A stretch of 64,000 bases of DNA from Brachionus manjavacas (taxonomy: Eukaryota > Rotifera > Eurotatoria > Ploima > Brachionidae), in NCBI GenBank assembly GCA_019054805.1, contig JAHQIY010000003.1, forward strand, positions 5,704,001-5,768,000. Reading direction: 5' to 3'. The notes under the pieces were generated by a model. That model saw only the letters and a list, made by a program, of their open reading frames with translations. It did no database searches and was not told where the DNA came from. The position numbers were made by a program, and so were the translations under genes. Every line of letters starts with the position of its first letter. Positions within the stretch are counted from its first letter, which is position 1. Below are positions 39,128 through 50,580 of this stretch, in pieces.

Positions 39128-40510
39128 GACTGACAAAAAAACTACATATGATGACAAATAAATTAATTAACTAATAAAATAATTATTTGAGTGACAAAAA
39201 TACTTTTTTGACTAATTAATTATTTTTACAACAAATTACTGATTTTGAGGTCACAATAAAAATCAAAATCTTGAACTATAGCACCAAAATCAGAAGGAAG
39301 CTCCAGACGATTATGACAAACCGTTTTGTCTAAATCTCATCATCAAGCTAGAGTCAACTACGAGAAAACGTCACAATTTAAGTTCATTCCTTACAATATT
39401 AGAGAATTAAATTACTAAATAGCTTTTCTTTTCTTTTTTCCTTATTCACTCCTTGTGAAGCATAGGGTCATTACTTTTGATTTCCACTCAAGTCGAATTA
39501 AATAGCTTAATTAGAACTAAGTGAAATAAAATAAAAATGAATAAAATTTTGTCAGTGCAAAATCAAATCATTTAAAATCATTATAAAATAATCAAGACTA
39601 AAAAAAATATTTTTGCGATTTTTTACATTTTCGGCTTTAAGTTTCAAGGTTAATCATTAGCTAGTGTTCATATAAGACCGATTAACACTTCATTTATTCA
39701 AAAATAAAATTTAAATTTAATTAATTTTTTAATGAAAAGAATATCATTAACATTTAGCTTAATTGTTTGTAAAAAAAAATTTAATCAAATATTTTACATT
39801 TTTTATAACAAATCTGTAATAATAAAGTAAATATTATTAAATATTGAGAGCTTAAATGTAGAAAATTCTAAATTTGATCTCTTGATCGCAAAGCTATTAA
39901 TTGATCTCGAATAAAAATATCCAAATGTTTTTTCTCCATTAATTGTTTTTGACCATAAATCGATTAGATTAATATTATTCCTTATATTAGTACTTTAACT
40001 TCTAGAGTCATTTTTTGCCAATTGAACTTGAAGATTTTTAGGTGAATTAAAAAGAAAATTTTTATCATTTTTATCATTTAAAATTCTACGCTGAAAAGCA
40101 TAAAAATAAATAAATAAAAAATATAAGCTACTCCAAGCAAGGCTTGGGATGATTAAAAATTCGTCTATGGTAGCTACTTTTCGCATTTTGCTGATTTAAT
40201 TTGTATCAATAGATAGATGATTTTATGGTGATTTTTTTAGGTCATATCAGCTCTATCATATTCCTCTAACTTCATATCAAACCAAGTTATCAAGCATTTA
40301 TATATTCAAGTCTTAGTACTTCAGTGTTGGTGACGTTTTTGGTACTAAGGTATTGATCCAGATGGTTTTTGAAATCATTGATAGAATAAGAGTTGATATG
40401 AACAAAACAACATCTTTAATAACAACAACAACAACATTAATATACGACAAGATCTCGTAGGACGTTCCATTTCGGTTTAGTTCGATGCCGAGTTGTTTAA
40501 AAATCCCAAA
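39128..40510. other. Spacer with degraded repeats
   Basis: No gene is supported. The less AT-rich stretch at about 39,280-39,480 may be another degraded retrotransposon piece, but no motif is clear. A short (AAC)n run lies at 40,421-40,435. Confidence 0.35.
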
Positions 40511-40658
40511 AAAAGTCCAAGTCCAAATTTTTTTTTTAATTTGCAAGATCAGGCTTCATTTCAAAAAATTTATGTACTCTTGAGATGACCATATTCAAAA
40601 TTTTAAAGCCTGGACTTGGACTTTTGAAAGAAAATTAAAAAAAAGTCCGGACTTGGAC
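40511..40658. repeat. Inverted repeat of AGTCC-AAGTCC
   Basis: AAAAGTCCAAGTCCA at 40,511-40,525 is the exact reverse complement of 40,611-40,625. A further AAAGTCCGGACTTGGACT follows at about 40,642-40,658. A related motif (AAGTCCAAAT and GGACTTTTT) occurs at about 11,680-11,701. It may be a small MITE or the terminal part of one. Confidence 0.5.
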
Positions 40659-40819
40659 TAACGAGTGAAAACTTAAAATCGAGACGAACTTTAAGTATCA
40701 TTTGCTATTTTAATTTTTTTTAAATCTCTATCCATATTCTTGTAGTAAATTTCATTTTAAATTCGACAAAAAAAAACTATTCAATTTGAATTAAAAATGA
40801 TCAAAATAAATTCATCTAA

Positions 40820-41765
40820 AGAAGAGGCCCTAAGAATTCGCATGTACGCGTTTTTTTAACGAAAATAGATCACTTGAAAAGATATTCACTGTGAGGCATT
40901 TTATGGAAGATAAAATTTCAAGGAGTACTGTTCACCGAATTTTAAAGTTTAATTTGTTTACGTAGTGAATATTTTTCACCAGAAAGGAAACAAGGACCGA
41001 GAAAAATTACTAAAGTAAAGCTCAACAAGCTAAAAAAGGCTTTTGATCACAAAGTAAACATCAGTCAGCGTCAAGCAGTCAGAGAGTTTGATATAAGCCA
41101 GCAAATGGTCTCAAAATTGTTGAAGAAGCTTCAAATAACACCTAGAAAAAAGATTAAAATCCCTGGCCGAACCGAAACGCAAAAAAAAGTAGCTAGAGTT
41201 AAATGTAGAAATTTATATTTAGAAAATCCATATATTTCCTGGATTTTAGACGATGAATCCTATTTCACTCTCAGTCATGGTAAAATCAATGGAAATGACT
41301 TATTTTACTCAAGTAACATTGCTGCAACACCAGCAAGTACAAAATATACACCAGTTATTAAATTTGAGCAGAAATTACTTGTTTGGTTGTTCATTTCTGA
41401 GAGGGGTATTTCGGCGCCAATCATACGAGAAAGTAGACTTGCAGTCAACCAAACTATTTAGACTTTATAAAGCGTGGAGTCATTCCGTTTATTAAATAGA
41501 CGGCAACTGTAAGTTCTGGCCCGACTTGGCGAGCTCTCATTATGCCAATACAGTGGTCAACTACTTGATTGACCAAAATATCAAATTTGTGCAAAAATGC
41601 GAAAACTCTGCAAATGTGCCAGAAGTACGACCAATTTAAGATTTTTGGTCCACTTTAAAAGGGGAAAGTAAATGAAAATGGCTGGAGAGCAAGACTTAGA
41701 TGAACTAAGGAATAAAATACGACTAAATGAAAATTCCAAAAAGAAACTACTCTGAGGAATTTTTC
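40820..41765 (+). pseudogene. Dead Tc1/mariner-type transposase
   Basis: Decayed Tc1/mariner element. Helix-turn-helix remnants lie at about 40,880-40,960 (S-R-S-T-V-H-R-I-L-K) and 41,010-41,135. A catalytic segment with I-L-D-D-E-S lies near 41,246. The second catalytic region, W-P-D-L-A-S-S-H-Y-A-N, is near 41,520. The third, E-V-R-P-I-stop-D-F-W, is near 41,625-41,655, and there the usual Glu codon (GAA) is TAA. The spacing from the second Asp to that position is 37 residues, as in DD37E-like elements. Stops and at least two frameshifts separate the blocks, so no enzyme can be made. No clear terminal inverted repeats were found. Confidence 0.78.
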
Positions 41766-42850
41766 CAAAAAATCTTTTACATCAATATAGTTTTGAGAAT
41801 CAACTTTGAAATTAAAAATCTTAAAAATTTAAAAATAATGGCTTTTGACCAGTTTGATTATTGAATCATATGAGAAAAAAACACAAAAGAGATGAGCAAT
41901 AATCAAAATAAGACAAAATAAAAGTTTTGAAAAACTGCATTTTTACTGATGCTGAAAGATAGAAGAGTTTTTTTTATTCTGAATAATTTTTTGTTAACAA
42001 TTAATGAAATACTACAAGCTAGTTTTAAAAAAAAATAGATCATGATCTATTTTAAAGCCTAAAACTTGACTATTGTTGCTCTTTTAATTGGTTACTATTC
42101 AAAAGAATCAATTCAAAAATTATCTGATTATTATTATTTTTGTTTATATAAACTTTTTAAGATTAAATTTAATTCAACAACATTTGGATACCTTTAGTCA
42201 ATACTAATAAACAAGTCTGTAATTATTAAAAAAAGACTTAAATATAAACAATTTAATATTATCAATTTTTAATAATATTAAATAATCTATCCGAAAACAG
42301 TATGATTTTGTACAAAATTTATAAAATGATTATGATGATTTAAAATTAAAAACATTATATTTTTGAATTTGTAATTAATTTGTATTATAATAATTTAAAT
42401 TTTAAAATTTTTTGAATAAATGAAGTTTTGATCAGGTCATCATTATTAGTTACTTAATAATGTTGATTGTGGGCACTAGCCTTTTGATTAGACTTGGATT
42501 ATTAAACTGCTTCTAAATCCCCATTTGAGTGACTAATTGTGGGTCCTACTAAAACACTCACCCCTCATTTTTGAAAAACCTGACTCCCTACTGACCCCCA
42601 TTTTTCTTAAAGAGAATTTAACGAGCTTTCTAAATATGTGCCTAGTTTTTTTCCAGGAAGTATAATTTTCGAGAATTTCAAATGATTTTATAATAATTGA
42701 GAAAATTTATTTTCAGCCCTCTTATTAGTAAATTTTTGATTTAATAAAGTGAGAATGTTTTTTGGATTAAAAATTTAAAATCGGATGCTTTTCTAAAATC
42801 AATCTTTTCAATAAATAACGATAAAGTTGTTAGCTTTTTGTCTCTAGCTA
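41766..42850. other. Spacer between mariner relic and LINE/MULE cluster
   Basis: No gene is recognised. The segment 42,480-42,660 is less AT-rich and contains several CCCC and CCT runs, but no frame gives a recognisable protein. Confidence 0.4.
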
Positions 42851-42854
42851 AGAT

Positions 42855-42945
42855 TAAATTACTAATTCATGAAGAGCTGTATCATTTGAATGTCCAGGTC
42901 TAAAACCATGCTGAGCATTTAAGTAAACATGATTAATCTTATTGA
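42855..42945 (-). mobile_element. LINE reverse-transcriptase fragment
   Basis: On the minus strand this short frame reads N-A-Q-H-G-F-R-P-G-H-S-N-D-T-A-L. This is the conserved block at the start of the reverse-transcriptase domain in CR1/Jockey-type LINEs. It joins the 3' end of the MULE transposase remnant directly, with no spacer, so one element probably inserted into or recombined with the other. Confidence 0.65.
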
Positions 42946-44655
42946 CACCCCGATGATATGTTTGCACATGTAATTTTTCAAAAACTCCGGACAGCTGCAA
43001 GTACTTTTTTCCCAATCGTGGTTTCTTGGAATACAAACACACCATATACCAAATTGAACATTTTTGAATGTGTCAAATGAATTGAATTTCGCATTGTCAT
43101 ATCGATGAAATTCTTCAGAAATCTTAATTACATCTTTAGCTGGTAAATAATACATTATTTCATTGTCAGTTTCTTTTTCAATCACTTGTTTATTTAACTT
43201 TGCCCAATTGTAACCATATGTCCAATCAGAAAGTTTTATTGTCGTATTTTGCTGAAAAACTTTTGCATTAACTATGGATGGGTTTCGTTCAATTGACCAT
43301 TTTTTTACAATCGAAAGTGCAACAACAGTGAATCTAGAAAGCACTAAACGATCACGGAGTGTTTCTTCATCTTTAATTACACGATTTGTTGCTTCAAGTG
43401 AATCATTTGTGCTTGGAGTAAATAGTTGCAATCCTTCGTACCAACAATCTTTTGTCATCAACCATTCACTTTGAAAGTATTGTTTCATTTTTCCACTTCT
43501 TCAAAAATAGCTGTGTTGCTGTTTGGAAAATAGCCTCATTTCTGGAAATTTGAAGTGTTTCAATATCTTCCATCATTTCACGTTGAGAATCCTTGTCTTC
43601 CACTAATGAAAGTTTTTTATCAACACATCTTTTCATATGAGCCCAACACATCACCATATTTTTGTCATCGCCAAACACATTCGTAAAAGCATTTCTAATA
43701 GCTTCAGAGCCATCTGCAATCAAAATCAAGTTTTCTGTCTGAATTTCGAATCCACTCGAACTGGCACCTTGTTGAATACTTTTAAAAACAAATTCAAAAT
43801 CTTTTTGTTTCTCATTGGAGCACACTGCGAAACCATAAGGATGAAAATGTTTATCCATATCTGTTGTACCAACGATTAGACATGGAAAGCCTTGCCATAT
43901 CAACTTATAAGTTGCATCTGCATGAAGTCTGTTTGAAATTGTTGTATTTGATAAAAGTCTTTTTGTTGTGATAAAAAATCTGAATTTTCTGCCTTCTTCA
44001 TCTATATCTTCATCATCATCAATTTCATCGTCATATATGATTTCATAATTTGATACCCATGCTGTGTCATCATCATCTGGTATTGAATTGTATTGTTGAC
44101 GCCAACAAGTCCCCCTAAACTTATAGTTGACGTACCATATTCTTTTTTTTTTATAACGATAAATAATTCGCTAATTGCTGTTTTGTTGGTACTGGTAATG
44201 ATTTTTCAGCTAAAATTTCCAGAATGGGCTTGGGTTAAATTTTCAATTTAAATAATTCACAGATCTCTTTTTTTGTCTCTTCTTTAATTCCTGCTGTTCG
44301 TCGATCTTCGTGGACATGATCATCATTTGTTGTAAACATACTAACATCATCACAATTGTTGTGATATAACAAATTTATTGTTGCTGGACATTGTTTTGCA
44401 CGTCGTTTCACTTGATTGCATCTATAATACACGCGTTTCCCTTCACTTGTATTGTTTGTCATCGAAATACTCCAAATGCCATCACTTTTGATTTTTTCCA
44501 TTGCTTCGTTCTTGTTGTTAAATGTACATAATGGAGTCCATTTTCTTCTTGTTTGTTTGGATCTTTTTTGACAATTTCTGTTTCCACATATTCTGTATCA
44601 TCAGTATCTGTATCGCTTTCATTTGTGCTACTCGTTGACTTGCCATTTTATGTAT
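42946..44655 (-). pseudogene. MULE transposase with SWIM zinc finger, frameshifted
   Basis: Mutator-like element transposase. In minus-strand order there are four parts. An acidic N-terminus (about 44,650-44,560) comes first. A FLYWCH-like zinc-finger region (44,510-44,235) follows, with Y-Y-R-C-N and a later H-V-H. The MULE DDE core (about 43,975-43,466) contains T-T-D-M-D and A-D-G-S-E-A. The C-terminal part carries a SWIM finger at about 42,970-43,000 (C-S-C-P-E-F, then C-K-H). At least four frameshifts break it, near 44,640, 44,555, 43,960 and 43,480, and a stop closes the zinc-finger frame at 44,235. The copy is therefore dead, although the protein text is well preserved, which suggests fairly recent decay. 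Its 3' end abuts a LINE fragment. Confidence 0.82.
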
Positions 44656-44737
44656 GACGTAAGTTTTTTCATCGTATTTGTATTATACAAAATGTACCGA
44701 TACATAGTAAAAAGTACTTAATGGTAGCACTGTTAAG

Positions 44738-45015
44738 CAATTAATGTTGTTTTTTTTTAAATTAATGTTGTTTTTTTTTAAATTAATGTAAATTTTTTTA
44801 AATTAATGTTAACTGCAAATTTATAATGTTCAAAAAATTTAATTAATGCAAGTTTGATATAATAAATGCACACTTAAAATAATAAATGCACGTTTAAAAT
44901 AATTATTGCTTGTCCAATATTATTAATGTTCTTTCAAAGAAATTAATGCTAAATATTATTATTGTTCAAATCAATTAAATTAATGCTCAAATCAACAAAA
45001 TTAATGCTCATTTAA
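44738..45015. repeat. Degenerate tandem repeat of ATTAATG units
   Basis: About ten units of roughly 20-26 bp, each containing ATTAATG or ATAAATGC followed by a T- or A-rich spacer. The first two are near-identical (AATTAATGTTG then a T run). The array lies just 5' of the MULE transposase remnant and may be its subterminal region. It could instead be an independent minisatellite. Confidence 0.55.
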
Positions 45016-45422
45016 ATATAAGTCAAAAAATTATGTAAAAAAACAAATGATTAAAAAATAGAAAAAAGTAAAAAAAAGTTTTGATTTGATTTGTTCAGGT
45101 AATTTTAAGATAACCTCCTTCTTAAAATAAAATTAATTAAAAAAAAAAATTTTATTTAAAATGTTCTCTTAATTGATTAAAATTTAAAATCAATCTAAAA
45201 AAAATAATTTCTATTTCCAATTCAAACTGAAATTTAAGTTTAAGCACCATTAAATCAAACTAAAATATTCTACTGCTTTATCTGATGCAATTGTATAATT
45301 GAGCCTCTAGCAGCTGTAAAAAAATGGTGAATATTATCATTAAAATTGAAAAAAATCGCTTTAACTAAGGCGTTTTTTAATAAAAAAAACATTACTAAAT
45401 TAAAATTGATAATTTTAATGTT

Positions 45423-47911
45423 TTAAAGAAATGTAAATTTATTCTTAAATTTCGATAAAGCCCCATCCATGGCATCATTAAGTGCATTTTCTATTGAGTC
45501 CGGAAGGAATTCGATTTTGTCTTTGACACGATCATTTATATAAGATTCGCAGACTAAATACAATAAATCAGGATATCTTTGTTTGAATTCAGTCAAAAAC
45601 TCTTTAGGAGAATTCAATTTTAATTTAGTCTGATCCAAAAGATCAATTATCTTTTTGGCTAAAACTTTAAGTTTACTCAAATAGTTAACACCGCAAAGAA
45701 TTTTGTACAGTGGGTGAAGATCAGAAAATTTATCAATAATTCTAGTACACTCGTCAATGATGTCCAAAATGGGATTTAAAACCTCATCTTCATTCTTGAA
45801 TAAAAGAACGCCGTAGAATAGAATAGTTTCCAAATGCTGAAATATTCTGCCGATTGTTGTCACTTCTTCAAATGCTGTCATTTGTTTGTCTGCAATCTGA
45901 GCTGCCAAAAGTGGTCGGCTCTCTACTTTCTGAATATCTTCTTCATTTGATGAATACGCACGTGAATTAACTTGCTCAATTTTCAAATTTTCAAAATTGT
46001 CATCAATTTTTTCAACTGATGAGAAAAATTTTTCAAATGAATTTATGGTTCTTTCGACTATTTGAGATTGATTTTCGAATTTTGATAATTTGGTTCGAAT
46101 GCGCTGAGTTATAGATAAAGGCCCCCATTTGCTTTGTCTTTTAAAATCAGGTATGCTATCACCAAATATTTTTTTTAAAAAACCCGACACATTTTCGATA
46201 ATGTCTTGGATAGATTCGGCAATTAGAGTGACCTTTTCTAAATCTCGGGCATCGATGTTAAAAAATCTGCAAAATACTTCGATTATTTGAGAAATAAACT
46301 CGGCAACTTTAACTACGCCTAGTTCTCCCAATTTTTCATCTATCATTCCCAAAATGGCGTTGAACTTGCTCAGGATTGCGATCCCGCAAAAGGTCACTGT
46401 CAAACAACCACGTCCACTGTATCCCTGTACCTGATCAATCGCTTTATTCACGTTTTCAGTAATAGCTTTCATACAGTCGGGATTTTCTTGGAACATGACA
46501 AAGCCAATGGACATAACACTCTTTGATTTAAAAAAATTGAATTTTTTTTCATTATATTTCAAAAATTGTCAAATTTTTACCTCATAAATTTGAAGAGAAT
46601 TGAAAAAGAGATCCATTTCTGGTGATGAATCAAAACCGGCATTTTGAGCGGCTTGGTAAAATTTTTTAATTGTGTCAAAATGTGTTATTACATTGTTTGT
46701 TTGTTCATTTCCTTCTGGCTTGTCATTAATATTTGGCAAAAATGTTACTATCTTAAAAATTAAAATCAATTTTATTTTTTAATTTAAAAAAAAAAAAATT
46801 AAAAAAATTAATTTTGTGTATGATAATTTTTACAAAGAATGTTTCATGATAATTTAAAAAAAACATGTATACAATTATTATTTGTTTTTTAATTAAAAAT
46901 TAAGCAACCATTAAATTTTAAATTTTCGATAATTTTAATTTAAAAAATATTCTTTTAAAGTTTATTTAACTTAATCGGACAGTGTTAACCTTCTGAACTT
47001 ATATGATAGATTTAAGATTTTCATGTTTAGCTAAGGTTAATGATGAAATTATAAAATAATTGATCACATAGTAAAGATATTTTTCAGTATTCAAATGCTT
47101 CACATACAGCAATCAAATTCTATTTCGAATTTTTGCCAACAATTTTATGCAAAAAAAATTAAAAATTCGCCTACTTGATTCGAACATCTTTGTAAAAATT
47201 TACTTTATTTTTACAATTTTTAAGGACAAAATCTAACAATTTATCCCAAAAAACACCATTTAAATTGAATAAAAATTATTGAAAAATAATTTTTTTTTAT
47301 TTTTTTAGCTTAATAATCAAAAAAGTTCAATAAATTGGGTTCCGAATATAAAAAAATTTGCATTGTGCAAAAATTGTTTTTTAAATCGTTCATGGGGAAG
47401 GTTCAAAAATATACCCCTTACTCTAAATTTTCAATTAAGCATATTCATATTTAAAACTAAGATCATCAAAATTCAGATGGTGCCGTTACCTAGCTACGTG
47501 CGTACCTAATGTATTACTTAAATTAATCTAATAGAATATAGATTGTGTTAACTATTTTAAAGATTTTTTAGTTTAGTAATTAAAATGCAATTTCATTTTA
47601 CCTTTTCAGACCATTGGCATAAACTATGGCTATTGACACGATCTAAGACAGAAACATCAGTTTCATTTGGATCTTCACTATTAAATTTGTCTAATAAATC
47701 TTTAAGCTTTGAATTTAAAAAATAACTACAGACGATAGTTTGTTTTTAATTTTCAAAATACTTGATCGATATTTGGAGTATCTGGTTTGGGTTCATATTT
47801 TGGAAAGCATGGTAAAATTGACAATACTTTTAATGCACTTTGAAGTCCTCCTTTTTCTTTTTTTGTTTCTTTTTTAGAAATATCATCGAAGTTTTCATTA
47901 TTTTCTGCCAT
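45423..47911 (-). CDS. Family gene B: unrecognised helical protein, 4 exons
   Basis: Paralogue of gene A, function unknown. The exons are 47,911-47,762, 47,706-47,602, 46,751-46,581 and 46,520-45,423. All introns are phase 0 and GT-AG, giving 507 residues. Exon 1 starts M-A-E-N-N-E and contains a Lys-rich stretch then L-P-C-F-P-K-Y. Exon 2 ends L-C-Q-W-S-E-K. Exon 3 ends L-Q-I-Y-E, parallel to A's V-Q-T-Y-E. The last exon (365 residues) aligns with A over its whole length, for example F-Q-E-N-P against F-Q-R-N-P and L-S-I-T-Q-R-I against L-S-I-T-K-K-I. It is predicted mainly helical, with no signal peptide, membrane segment or recognised domain. Introns 1 and 3 are 55 and 60 bp. Intron 2 is 850 bp and carries one copy of a 151-bp repeat. 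Confidence 0.78.
47209..47359. repeat. 151-bp dispersed repeat, copy 1
   Basis: It matches 49,499-49,649 at 148 of 151 positions in direct orientation; the three differences lie in the first 40 bases. This copy sits in intron 2 of gene B. No coding content or inverted ends were seen. Confidence 0.85.
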
Positions 47912-49324
47912 TTTTACGTAATTGTTAGAAAAAAGAATTTTTTTCAATTACCTTCTTTTTATATTCAAGTGAAATGTTTTACTCGAATAAATGAACCCTT
48001 TGAAATTATGCTAAAAAATGGTATTATTCATTATGCAAATTGCTTTTTAATTTGTTCAACAAATCAAAGTATTTTTTAAAGGTAAAATATTTTTGAGCAT
48101 TATGTTCTATTGACTCTAAATGATTAAATATTTTAAATTACTTTATATAATTTAGTTGTTCACTTGAAATGAATAATTAAATGTTTTATCTGAATTATTA
48201 AGATATTTAAAATTTGTTGTAATTACTAATTTAAATCAAATTATTAACAAGCAGTTAAAATAAAAATTATTTCTCTTTAACAGCAAAAAGTATGATTTTA
48301 GGTGTTTTTAAAAATTTTAGTTTTGTTTTTGTTTAAAATTGTTGTTAAGATTATTCTTGGATGACTTAAAGCCAATTACTGTTTATACGCTTTTGTTGAT
48401 AGTTAAAGGGTTACTTTTAAATAAATAAATTAAATTCTAAGTGCTGTTCTTAAACATCAAAAACTTCTAATTTATAATTAATTAAATTTGAAGTAACTAA
48501 TTTTATCAAAATTATAGGGATAAAAAATCAAAGCATTTTTAAAGAACTATTTAGATTTGGATAATCTTTTAAATTTTAAATAAATGTTGAAAGAATCAAA
48601 GCACTAGGTTATCTATATATTCGTTCGAATTATTCTTGGGGCTTGAAGTTGTTGACAAATACATTTATTAAGTTTATTTTTATTACAATGGATGCATACG
48701 TTATATAACAGTTGTTCAAAAAAGAATTTTCAAAGCTTTACCAACTAAAAAAGAATATTCATTTCAATCAAATTAAAAGAAATTAATGTGTTGATAAGAT
48801 AATTGGAATTTATCATTTTTACGAAGAGTTTAATTTTAAGACATTTTACGTAAATTTTCGTAAATTATCTAAAATTTACTTTGATATATTTAAGTACAAA
48901 AGTTTCCAAAAAAACATTGCTTAACATTCGCGAAAGGACGAAATCTTTTAAAGGTGCCACTAAATTTTAAAGCTTAAAATGAATTTTAATGTTATTTTTT
49001 TCAATAAAATTTAGATCGATTATTTTTGTAAGAAAATTCTAGTTGTTATTTCAATTTTTTTATAAAAATTTACCACAAATAACACAAATTTGAGTGAAAT
49101 TCAGTAAAAATAGTATAATTAATTTTTGATTTAAAAAACGTGAAAAAAAATTTTTTTAGTCTTTTATTATTTACTATTTTTATTGTAAATATAAAATATT
49201 AAAGATAATTTGCTAACTTCCAAAATAGTAAATTCCAATAATAATATCAACACTGTATTCAATATTTTTAAATATTAAAAAAAAAAGCGAAAGAAGTGAT
49301 AAACAGCAATTTCTACCATAATTG
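47912..49324. other. AT-rich spacer upstream of gene B
   Basis: It includes the presumed promoter of gene B. A TTTACGTAAA-type palindrome occurs near 48,850, an outlier of the cluster found at 49.7-50.8 kb. No gene is seen. Confidence 0.45.
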
Positions 49325-49498
49325 TATATACAATCCCGTTTCACTTGTTAAACAAAAATGACTAATTTAACTCCTTAATTCAAAAAAGCAAATTTCCGCA
49401 TATTCTATTAATTACTGAGACTTGGTTAAGTGACCTAATAAATAATCATCGAAAATATTCCAAAGTATTAAGTAGCAAAGACAGGGAACAGGTGGTGG

Positions 49499-49649
49499 TT
49501 TTACAATTTTTAACGGCAAAATCCAACAATTTATCCCAAAAAACACCATTTAAATTGAATAAAAATTATTGAAAAATAATTTTTTTTTATTTTTTTAGCT
49601 TAATAATCAAAAAAGTTCAATAAATTGGGTTCCGAATATAAAAAAATTT
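49499..49649. repeat. 151-bp dispersed repeat, copy 2
   Basis: Near-identical to 47,209-47,359, 2.3 kb away in the same orientation. It interrupts the endonuclease part of the LINE relic, so it arrived after that LINE. A 12-bp duplication of TTATTAGAAAAT follows it at about 49,648-49,671. Confidence 0.85.
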
Positions 49650-50180
49650 ATTAGAAAATTTATTAGAAAATTTTTTTGATGTAACAAAAAAAGAGTAAAA
49701 AATTTACGTAAATTTTGGTAAAATGTAAACATAGATGCCATAGAGGTAATTTGGCATCTATGTAGTTAATTCTGGTGCGGACTCGATTGCGAAAGGCTTT
49801 TTTTATCGTCAACCATACATTTGTCATAAAAAATCTGAAGGAGTATTAAAAAATATAAAACAAAAGGTACATTGTTCTGTTGATTGCTGGAGATTTTAAT
49901 TTTCCGAAAACTATTTGGACGTACTTGCGTCATGGGTCTAAATTTTTTGAAACATCAAAAGAACATTTTTGACTCAACATAGTGCCTAATTTTGTCGAAA
50001 AAAACTGGATCTAGTCATAACTGGTAATTCTATTTGATGCTGTAAAAGTAGCAGTGGTAGTTCCTCAAAAAATCCTTGTTTTAGAATTTAATTCTACTTC
50101 GAAGTAAAGAGAAATGAGCAGTTAAGAAGCGTATTTTCAATTACTTTGATCACGGTTTAGTATGACAGTGTTTCAAAGTT

Positions 50181-50580
50181 TATAAAAATTACCATTTATG
50201 TAAATTTACGTAAATTTTGGTAAAATATAATCAATTTAATAGTTAAAAATAGTAAAAAATGGTAAAAAATGGTTAAATTTTTAAAATTTTTAATTAAATT
50301 GAAAAAAATTTTTTATTTACATTTTTTTACGTTAAAAAAAATATTTTAAATAATTTTAATGCTTTTTAATTGTTTGACCAACCTCTTTGATTTTCTATTA
50401 ATTTAAATATTATCTAGAATTTAATTTAAATTAATTATAATTTTATTTTATATTTTCAAATTTAACATTTTTTAAATGTTTAATGTAATTTTGGCATTCT
50501 ACCATTTTTTACAATTTTTTACCATAAAATTGATAACATTTTACCAAAATTTACGTAAATTATGGTAAATTTTTTTTATA
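50181..50580. mobile_element. Foldback element rich in TTTACGTAAA palindromes
   Basis: The left arm (about 50,181-50,273) and right arm (about 50,501-50,580) are imperfect reverse complements over some 70-90 bp. Each contains TTTACGTAAATT followed by a GGTAAAA or its complement. Further copies of the palindromic motif lie outside the arms near 48,850, 49,704, 50,680 and 50,738. There is no coding sequence. It is probably a MITE or foldback inserted in the LINE relic. Confidence 0.6.

Noticed and set aside
40313-40546. 77-codon minus-strand frame with a run of valines
   Set aside because: The run is the translation of the (AAC)n repeat. The rest overlaps an inverted repeat.
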